A stretch of 41,344 nucleotides of DNA from Subtercola vilae (GTDB lineage Bacteria > Actinomycetota > Actinomycetes > Actinomycetales > Microbacteriaceae). The DNA lies in contig NZ_QYRT01000033.1 in the NCBI RefSeq assembly GCF_004923255.1, positions 1-41,344 of the forward strand. The letters are read 5' to 3'. How positions within the stretch are numbered: the first letter of the stretch is position 1; every line of letters begins with the position of its first letter. Under the pieces are notes generated by a model that did no database searches, had not been told where the DNA came from, and saw only the letters and a program-made list of their open reading frames with translations. Below are positions 9,938-15,897 of the stretch, one piece after another. A program made the position numbers and the translations under genes.

Positions 9938-10551
9938 CGGGTCTCTTCGTCACGATCGAGGGCGGCGACGGTGTGGGCAAATCGACCCAGGCCGCGCTGC
10001 TCGAGGAGTGGCTCACGGCGGCGGGGCGCACGGTTGTGCGCACGCGCGAACCCGGGGGCACCGACTTCGGGCTCGAGGTACGCGAAATCGTGCTGCACAG
10101 CCGCGGGCACATTACGGCGCGAGCCGAGGCGCTGCTCTACGCAGCAGACCGGGCGCAGCACATTGCCACGAAGGTTCGTCCTGCGCTCGAGGCGGGCGAT
10201 GTGGTGATTCAAGACCGCTACATCGACTCATCGGTCGCCTACCAGGGTGCCGGTCGGGTGCTCGGCGGCGACGACATCAGAAGACTCTCAGAGTGGGCGA
10301 CCGAAGACCTGGTGCCCGACCTGACGATTCTGCTCGACCTCGACGAGACAGCGGCTCGCGCGCGATTGAACAGTGACAACAAGCGTTTTGATCGGCTTGA
10401 GGCCGAGAAAAACGACTTTCATCGCCGCGTACGTGACTCCTTCCTCGCAATTGCCGCGGAGAACCCTCACCGGTTTCTGGTTGTCGATGCAGCCCAGCCA
10501 CCGATGGTCATCGCCAGGCTCATTCGCGAACGGCTCGAGCCCTTGCTCTGA
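9934..10551 (+). CDS. tmk: Thymidylate kinase
   Basis: Phosphorylates dTMP to dTDP with ATP. The 205-residue protein has the P-loop GGDGVGKST (10-18), TREPGGT, and the DRYIDSSVAYQG motif. The GTG start overlaps the topA stop (GTGA), so translation is probably coupled. This places the dTTP supply step in an operon with topA and holB. Confidence 0.97.
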   Translation: MTGLFVTIEGGDGVGKSTQAALLEEWLTAAGRTVVRTREPGGTDFGLEVREIVLHSRGHITARAEALLYAADRAQHIATKVRPALEAGDVVIQDRYIDSSVAYQGAGRVLGGDDIRRLSEWATEDLVPDLTILLDLDETAARARLNSDNKRFDRLEAEKNDFHRRVRDSFLAIAAENPHRFLVVDAAQPPMVIARLIRERLEPLL

Positions 10552-10587
10552 ACGCTGATTGTCAGCACCGCCGGGTAGGTTGTCTGT

Positions 10588-11787
10588 ATGAGCGTGTGGG
10601 ATGAACTGACGGGCCAGTCGGAGGCCATCGATGTGTTCCGTGCTGCCGCCAGCGGCGCGGCGGCGCCCGTCGACCACACCGCAACCCATGCCTCCACCGG
10701 CTCGGGCGCCATGACGCATTCGTGGTTGATCACCGGCCCGCCCGGTTCGGGCCGGTCGAATCTCGCGTATGCCTTCGCCGCGGCCCTGCTCTGCCGCAAC
10801 GGCGGCTGCGGCGTCTGCGCAGACTGCCGCCAGGTGGCGGCCCGCACGCATCCCGACCTCGCCGTTCTCAGCACCGACCGCGTCATCATCTCGATCGAAG
10901 AGGTTCGCACCCTCGTCTCGAGTTCGCAGTACTCGCCCTCGGTCTCCCGCTACCGCGTGATGGTCATCGAAGACGCCGACCGCATGGCCGAGCGAACCTC
11001 GAACGTTCTGTTGAAGGCGCTCGAAGAGCCGCCCGAGCGTACGGTGTGGATCCTGTGCGCCCCCAGCGAAGCCGACCTCCTGCCAACGGTACGGTCGCGG
11101 GTGCGTTCGGTGCGGCTGCGGGTGCCGAGCGCCACTGACGTGGCCGGTCTGCTCGAACGGCGCGACGGCGTCGAGCCGCAGACGGCGGTTCGTGCGGCCC
11201 GCGAGGCGCAGAGCCACATCGGTATGGCGCACCGGCTCGCGACGAATGTCGATGCACGGCAGAGGCGCGCGTCGACGCTCAGCGTCGCCCTGGGCATCCG
11301 GAGCGTACCCGATGCGATCATGGGCGCGGCCCGCCTGCTCGAGCTCGCGAAGGCCGATGCCGAGGCCATCACCGAAGAGCGCGATGCCGAAGAGCGCGAG
11401 AGCACCCTGCGAAGCCTCGGTGTCGAGCCCGGTCAGGCCGTACCCGCTGCCCTGCGGTCTCAGGTGAAGACGCTCGAAGAAGACCAGAAGCGTCGCGCGA
11501 CGCGAAGCCTGCGCGACGGTATCGACCGCATTCTCGTCGACCTGCTCTCGCTCTACCGAGACGCCCTGCTCATTCAGCTGGGCGCCGGCCTCGAACTCAT
11601 CAACGTGGCCATTCAGGGTGAGCTCGACGCGTTGGCTGAGCGCACAGAGCCGGCCGAGACGCTCGCCGTCATGGATGCCATTGCCATTGCTCGTCGCCGC
11701 ATCTCGCACAACGTCACGCCGGCCCTCTCGCTCGAGGCCATGCTGATCACCCTGACTCACAGCACCAACCGAAAGGCAACACCGTGA
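10588..11787 (+). CDS. holB: DNA polymerase III delta prime subunit
   Basis: Clamp-loader subunit. The 399-residue AAA+ protein has a Walker A-like GPPGSGRS in which the usual lysine is arginine, a cysteine cluster with CGVCADC that fits the zinc module, and the conserved KALEEPP sensor region. A degenerate P-loop is normal for delta prime, which does not need to hydrolyse ATP. It begins 36 nt after tmk, and its stop overlaps the start of the lipoprotein hydrolase. Confidence 0.93.
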   Translation: MSVWDELTGQSEAIDVFRAAASGAAAPVDHTATHASTGSGAMTHSWLITGPPGSGRSNLAYAFAAALLCRNGGCGVCADCRQVAARTHPDLAVLSTDRVIISIEEVRTLVSSSQYSPSVSRYRVMVIEDADRMAERTSNVLLKALEEPPERTVWILCAPSEADLLPTVRSRVRSVRLRVPSATDVAGLLERRDGVEPQTAVRAAREAQSHIGMAHRLATNVDARQRRASTLSVALGIRSVPDAIMGAARLLELAKADAEAITEERDAEERESTLRSLGVEPGQAVPAALRSQVKTLEEDQKRRATRSLRDGIDRILVDLLSLYRDALLIQLGAGLELINVAIQGELDALAERTEPAETLAVMDAIAIARRRISHNVTPALSLEAMLITLTHSTNRKATP

Positions 11788-13355
11788 CCGCACTGTCGTC
11801 GAAACGTGGCCGACGCACCCTCGGCATCGTTGCCGTGGCAGCCGCAGCCGCCCTGGTTCTCACCGGATGCTCGACCTGGTTCGGCTCCGGCACGGGCAGT
11901 GCCACGGGCCAACCTGCCGCGGGGTCTTCGCCCACCGGTGAAGACGTGGCCGCCAACCTGAAACCCTTCTACGACCAGACTCTCTCGTGGAGCGACTGCG
12001 GAGGCGGTTTTCAGTGCGCGAAAGCGACGATGCCGCTCGACTGGGCGAAACCCGGTTCTGACACCATCTCTATTGCGCTCATCAAGCAGCCGGCCAAGGG
12101 CAGTACGCGCCTCGGCACGCTCTTCGTGAACCCGGGCGGCCCCGGCGTCTCGGCCATCGACTTCGTGAAGGGCAACGTCGATTTCGCCGTCGACCCGTCG
12201 CTGCAGCAGCAGTACGACATCGTCGGCTTCGATCCGCGCGGGGTCGGCGCGTCGACGGCCGTCTCCTGTGTCACAGCGAAGCAGATGGACTCGTACCTCT
12301 ACGACATCACCCCCGGCGCGCACGGCTCGGCCGAGTGGATCGCTGCGGCCACAGCGACGGCGAAGGCCTTCGGCGCTGGCTGCGCGAGCGGCACCGGCGC
12401 GCTTCTCGGCCACATCGACACCGAGAGTACGGTTCGTGACCTCGACGCGCTCCGGGCGGCGGTCGGCGATGCTGGCCTCAACTATCTCGGCTACTCGTAC
12501 GGCACGTTCATCGGCGGCGAGTACGCGAACCTCTTCCCGAAGAAGGTCAACCGACTCGTGCTCGATGGGGTCGTCGACCCCACCTCGACCGGGTTCGACT
12601 CGACCATCGGCCAGGCGAAGGGCTTCGAGGGGGCGCTGCGGGCATACCTCGCCGACTGCCTCGCCGGTTCGAACTGCCCCTTCTCCGGCACCGTCGACAC
12701 GGCCGCGGCCCAGGTCACCACGCTGTTGAAAGCGGTCGATACCAGCCCCATTCGCGCCGCCGACGGTCGACAGCTGGGCTCGTCGAGCCTTCTTACGGCC
12801 ATCTTCTACCCGCTGTACGCGAAGTCGAGTTGGCCGTACCTGTCGCAGATGATCGCTGAAGTGAAGCAGGGCAAGGCCGACATCGCCTTCCAGCTCGCCG
12901 ATGCGTACAACGGCCGAAACTCCGACGGTACATACCGGAACAACCAGACAGAGGCTTTCACCGCCATCAACTGCCTTGACTACCCGGCGGTCACCGACGC
13001 GGCAACCATCGCGAAGCAGAACAGCGAGCTCGTTGCGGCCTCTCCCACCTTCGGCCCCTGGTGGACGTATGGCGACATCGGCTGCGCGGCCTGGCCTGTG
13101 CCCGCCACGCGCACTCCGGCTCCGATCAGTGATGTGGGTGCCCCGACCATCCTTGTGGTGGGTACCACCGACGACCCCGCGACACCGTACACCGACGCTC
13201 AGTCGGTGGCGAAGCAGCTCACCGGGTCGCAGCTGATCACGTACGTTGGCGAGGGCCACACCGCCTACGGAACGTCGTCGTGCGTTCACAAGATCGTCGA
13301 CGACTACTTCTTGACCGGCACCGCGCCCACCTCAGACCCGCGATGCACGACCTGA
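11784..13355 (+). CDS. Secreted lipoprotein alpha/beta hydrolase (TAP-like)
   Basis: Probable membrane-anchored peptidase or esterase of the tripeptidyl-aminopeptidase-like family. The 523-residue protein starts with a basic n-region, a hydrophobic core and the lipobox LTGC (Cys29). The nucleophile elbow GYSYGTF gives Ser238; near the C terminus GTTDDPATPY and GEGHTAYG supply the likely Asp and His of the triad, within a TAP C-terminal domain. Several cysteines could form disulfides outside the cell. The GTG at 11784 overlaps the holB stop and has AAAGG 8 nt before it. The substrate cannot be told from sequence. Confidence 0.9.
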   Translation: MTALSSKRGRRTLGIVAVAAAAALVLTGCSTWFGSGTGSATGQPAAGSSPTGEDVAANLKPFYDQTLSWSDCGGGFQCAKATMPLDWAKPGSDTISIALIKQPAKGSTRLGTLFVNPGGPGVSAIDFVKGNVDFAVDPSLQQQYDIVGFDPRGVGASTAVSCVTAKQMDSYLYDITPGAHGSAEWIAAATATAKAFGAGCASGTGALLGHIDTESTVRDLDALRAAVGDAGLNYLGYSYGTFIGGEYANLFPKKVNRLVLDGVVDPTSTGFDSTIGQAKGFEGALRAYLADCLAGSNCPFSGTVDTAAAQVTTLLKAVDTSPIRAADGRQLGSSSLLTAIFYPLYAKSSWPYLSQMIAEVKQGKADIAFQLADAYNGRNSDGTYRNNQTEAFTAINCLDYPAVTDAATIAKQNSELVAASPTFGPWWTYGDIGCAAWPVPATRTPAPISDVGAPTILVVGTTDDPATPYTDAQSVAKQLTGSQLITYVGEGHTAYGTSSCVHKIVDDYFLTGTAPTSDPRCTT

Positions 13356-13413
13356 TGCGCGGCGCGATGCACGACCGGATGCACGACCTGATGGCTGCCC
13401 CGATGCCCGACGC
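13341..13413. repeat. Imperfect GATGCACGACC direct repeats
   Basis: At least three close copies of a unit with core GATGCACGACC run from the last codons of the hydrolase gene into the following spacer, with further degenerate units (GATGCCCGACG, GATGTGCC). They may be slippage products; no coding role past the stop at 13355 is seen. Confidence 0.7.
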
Positions 13414-13445
13414 GATGTGCCCAGTTGCCGACAAAGACACCGAAA

Positions 13446-13464
13446 TATTGCGGGGTCTGCAATA
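13446..13464. promoter_or_regulatory. Candidate TetR operator
   Basis: TATTGC (13446-13451) and GCAATA (13459-13464) form an inverted repeat with a 7-nt spacer, ending 10 nt before the TetR start codon at 13474. Position, arm length and spacing fit an autoregulatory operator of a TetR-type dimer. No binding data exist. Confidence 0.45.
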
Positions 13465-13473
13465 ATCGATGCC

Positions 13474-14130
13474 GTGACCCTCACCACCAACGAACCGGCC
13501 GCAGCCGAGCCGGGGCTCCGCGAGCGCAAACGGCTCGCGACGAGCCGCAGTATTCAGTTGGCCGTTCTCGAACTCAGTCGCGACAGAGGTCTCGACACGG
13601 TGACGGTCGACGAGATCAGCCGACACGCTGACATCTCGCCGCGAACGTTCTTCAACTATTTTCCGTCGAAAGAGGCCGCGGTTCTGGGGGAGACCCCGTT
13701 CCGGCTCGAGTCGGAGCAGGTCGAGGCGTTCGTCAACGCCGGTTCGAACGAACCGATCTTCGACGGGCTGCTGGCGATCATGCACTCGGTCGCCGTGTCA
13801 GACACCGCGGATTTCGAGATGCATCAGCTGCGCAAACTGGTCATTCGCGACTATCCGCACCTTCTGGTACAACGAATCAGCAGCATGCGCGAATTCGAGG
13901 TAGATCTGACCGGCGTCGTGGCCAGGCGGCTGACACATGATGCAGAGAGCGCCACCCATGGCGGCGAAATCCCTGATCCCGCCGCCATTCACGATCACGC
14001 CCGGCTCATCACCCTGGTGGCCATCGCGGCCATGAGGCACGCGTGGGGAACCTGGGCAGACAGCTCCGACAGCCGACCGATGTCGGTACTTCTGACCAAC
14101 TCGTTCGCCGAGCTGCGCACTCTCCTATAA
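13474..14130 (+). CDS. TetR-family transcriptional regulator
   Basis: DNA-binding repressor-type protein of 218 residues. The N-terminal helix-turn-helix is clear: residues about 18-65 contain TVDEISRHADISPRTFFNYFPSKEAAV, the TetR signature. The C-terminal ligand domain shows no family-specific motif. The GTG at 13474 is chosen because translation from the longer open frame would add a non-family N terminus that runs through the candidate operator. The gene is the last chromosomal CDS before the prophage. Likely targets are itself and perhaps the neighbouring hydrolase gene; both are inference. Confidence 0.88.
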   Translation: MTLTTNEPAAAEPGLRERKRLATSRSIQLAVLELSRDRGLDTVTVDEISRHADISPRTFFNYFPSKEAAVLGETPFRLESEQVEAFVNAGSNEPIFDGLLAIMHSVAVSDTADFEMHQLRKLVIRDYPHLLVQRISSMREFEVDLTGVVARRLTHDAESATHGGEIPDPAAIHDHARLITLVAIAAMRHAWGTWADSSDSRPMSVLLTNSFAELRTLL

Positions 14131-14164
14131 GCTTACTTGCTGTGTCGGTGCTTGCATCGGCCAG

Positions 14165-14209
14165 GCCGCCTTAGCTCAGTCGGTAGAGCGATTCACTCGT
14201 AATGAGAAG
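14165..14209 (+). tRNA. 5' half of tRNA-Thr(CGT), attL side
   Basis: GCCGCCT (acceptor), TA, the GCTC/GAGC D-stem with loop AGTCGGTA, and an anticodon arm with loop CTCGTAA (anticodon CGT at 14198-14200) are all in place. After the anticodon stem the sequence no longer follows a tRNA: no T-arm pairs and no complementary acceptor strand (expected AGGCGGC) follows. The gene is therefore cut at the prophage junction. A possible -10 (TATAAG, 14126-14131) lies upstream. The missing 3' half is expected at the other prophage end, outside the window. Confidence 0.85.
14196..14209. mobile_element. Probable attL core of the prophage
   Basis: tRNA-Thr identity ends at about 14209 and the integrase gene follows on the same strand, so the crossover probably lies within the anticodon loop and 3' stem (14196-14209). 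Tyrosine integrases commonly use anticodon arms of tRNA genes. The exact core length needs the attR or empty-site sequence. Confidence 0.6.
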
Positions 14210-14311
14210 CGGATCGGTTCGGGTGTTTTGACCCCGTTATTCCCGCGATACATTCCCGCCGCAGCATGAATGCCAGATTCGGAATCGTCTTTGTTCACAA
14301 GGTACAACAAA

Positions 14312-14332
14312 CAGTCCCCAATTTTGGGACTG
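14312..14332. repeat. Inverted repeat between attL and integrase
   Basis: CAGTCCC (14312-14318) and GGGACTG (14326-14332) are separated by CAATTTT. It sits about 75 bp before the integrase start. It may be an accessory protein site of the attachment region or a hairpin insulating int from tRNA transcription. No U tract follows. Confidence 0.5.
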
Positions 14333-14405
14333 GCCCCCGAATTGGTCGCAGAATAAATTGGCATCCGGGCCGGAACAATTCGCCCGTCAATATGGGGGCA
14401 GCAAA

Positions 14406-15248
14406 ATGAGCACCGAACAAATCCTTGCAATGTGGCGTATGTGGCAAGAAGCGCAGGGACTTTCCGACCGCACCATTCACGAGCGGGCATCCACGGTAGG
14501 GCGTCTGTTGGCGTTCTCTGGCGTTGAAGCTCTCGGGCTGATGCCAATGCATATACTCGCCTATTGCGCCCGTCCTGGACTCTCTGGGGCCTCACGCGCC
14601 ACCTATCACGAATCCATCCGGGCATACTGCGCGTGGCTCGTAAAAGCGGAGTTGCGCACCGACAACCCTGCACTGAAAACGCCGTCACCGAAACGGGTAA
14701 AGTCACAGCCTCGACCCGTTCAAGATGCTCACGTGAGCGACCTGGTAGCCAGAGCCAACCGGGCGCGCACGCAGACATACATCTTGTTCGCCGCCCTCGC
14801 GGGTCTGCGCGTGCATGAGATCGCAAAGCTGCACGGCCGCGACTTTCAGGGCGACATCCTCACGGTCACCGGCAAAGGCGGGAAGACGGCACAGATGCCG
14901 CTGCACCCCATTCTGGTAGAAGAAGCGTTTCACTATCCCAGCAATGAGTACTGGTTTCACTCCTACACGGGCGAAGCTGAGCACGTCTCCGCGCACGCAG
15001 TTTCGAAAGCGATACGTGACACGATGCGCCGCGCTGGTTTCGTCGGCAAACCTCACCAGCTGCGGCACTGGTATGGCACCACGTTGTTAGCCGAGGGCGC
15101 TGATCTGCGAATCGTTCAAACGCTGATGCGGCACGAGTCACCGGCCACGACCGCGATCTACACGCGAGTAGATGTCTCTCAGCAGCGCTCAGCTATGGCG
15201 CGGCTGTGTCTGCCTGGGAGTGACACGATTCCACCGCTCGCCGCGTAG
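14406..15248 (+). CDS. int: Tyrosine-type phage integrase
   Basis: Catalyses integration and, with a directionality factor, excision of the prophage. The 280-residue protein has an N-terminal SAM-like core-binding domain (about 1-90) and a catalytic domain with Arg135 (AGLRVHE), a beta-hairpin lysine near 157-160, HQLRH (His217, Arg220), His243 (MRHES) and the nucleophile Tyr252 (IYTRV). It lacks a long arm-binding N-terminal domain, so it is of the short XerC/D-like size. The ATG at 14406 has GGGGG about 7 nt upstream; a TTG at 14358 is less likely. It sits beside its attachment site, as expected. Confidence 0.95.
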   Translation: MSTEQILAMWRMWQEAQGLSDRTIHERASTVGRLLAFSGVEALGLMPMHILAYCARPGLSGASRATYHESIRAYCAWLVKAELRTDNPALKTPSPKRVKSQPRPVQDAHVSDLVARANRARTQTYILFAALAGLRVHEIAKLHGRDFQGDILTVTGKGGKTAQMPLHPILVEEAFHYPSNEYWFHSYTGEAEHVSAHAVSKAIRDTMRRAGFVGKPHQLRHWYGTTLLAEGADLRIVQTLMRHESPATTAIYTRVDVSQQRSAMARLCLPGSDTIPPLAA

Positions 15249-15340
15249 AGCCGCTACGGTAATCAGCCACGCAACAAACAAGGGGTACATCTAATACGGA
15301 ATGACCCCCTGCCCGCTTATGGGGCGTGGGGGTTCAGCGG

Positions 15341-15346
15341 TATAGT
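15341..15346 (+). promoter_or_regulatory. Possible -10 element of the lipoprotein gene
   Basis: TATAGT lies 25 nt before the lipoprotein start. No good -35 hexamer is seen 16-18 nt upstream; instead a GC-rich hairpin (ACCCCC at 15304-15309 with GGGGGT at 15328-15333) occupies that region and may also end int transcription. Confidence 0.3.
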
Positions 15347-15370
15347 TCCCTCATCTACCTGGGGGGATTC

Positions 15371-15781
15371 ATGCGGAAACTGTTGGTGCCTGTTCTAGCC
15401 GTTTTGATGCTCGGTGGTTGCGCGTCTACGACCACCGCGGCACCGGTTGAACCGATGACGGTGAAGGCTGCGTGCACTGATTATGTCTCCTATATTGCGA
15501 TCCACCCGCAACCTCAGATAGACGCGGGCACGAGCAAGGGTATGACCGATCTTGCAAACTACTTCGGGTCGTTCTCCACCAAACTCTCGGTGCTCTCGCA
15601 GGCGGTCGCCCCGAACGACAAACTGTTCTCGGCGGTGCTGTCGGTGGCGTCTGGTGCATACGGGCAGGTTCAAAAGAGCGCCACTTCTGCTGCGGGCGGC
15701 GACATGACAGTAAGTGTTGCGTCTGACATCAGCGCGAGTACCGTTGCGATCAAAGATGTGGTTGCCACCTGCAACCAGTGA
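15371..15781 (+). CDS. Small prophage lipoprotein
   Basis: Function unknown. The 136-residue protein has a signal peptide MRKLLVPVLAVLMLGGC with a lipobox (LGGC, Cys17), so it should be anchored outside the membrane. The mature part is mostly Ser/Thr/Ala-rich and helical, without a family I recognise. ATG 15371 has a GGGGGG site just upstream. It is on the integrase strand, opposite the late genes, and flanked by its own possible promoter and a strong terminator. That placement suits a gene expressed in the lysogen (a moron), for example in superinfection exclusion or surface change; this is inference. Confidence 0.8.
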   Translation: MRKLLVPVLAVLMLGGCASTTTAAPVEPMTVKAACTDYVSYIAIHPQPQIDAGTSKGMTDLANYFGSFSTKLSVLSQAVAPNDKLFSAVLSVASGAYGQVQKSATSAAGGDMTVSVASDISASTVAIKDVVATCNQ

Positions 15782-15851
15782 GTGTCGCGGGCAGGCCCGA
15801 ATCCGGATTATGAAAGGGCTGTCGTTCCGGTTCAAGCTGTAACGACGAAAT

Positions 15852-15891
15852 AGCCCCGCCCCGAGTCCGAAGACAAGGGGCGGGGCTTTTT
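15852..15891. terminator. Bidirectional intrinsic terminator
   Basis: AGCCCCGCCCC (15852-15862) pairs perfectly with GGGGCGGGGCT (15877-15887) and is followed by a T tract on the plus strand (15887-15891). It lies between the convergent lipoprotein and tail-fibre genes and probably ends transcription from both sides; a weaker A-rich stretch precedes it on the other side. Confidence 0.85.
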
Positions 15892-15897
15892 CGATTC

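Noticed and set aside
10288-11793. Minus-strand open frame across tmk and holB
   Set aside because: Antisense of two clear genes; Arg/Gly/Asp-rich.
11757-13289. Minus-strand open frame opposite the lipoprotein hydrolase
   Set aside because: Antisense of a gene with a clear signal peptide and catalytic motifs.
14210-14340. A reconstituted 3' half of tRNA-Thr on the prophage side
   Set aside because: A TTCGGGT loop can be aligned but its flanks do not pair as a T-stem and no AGGCGGC acceptor strand follows.
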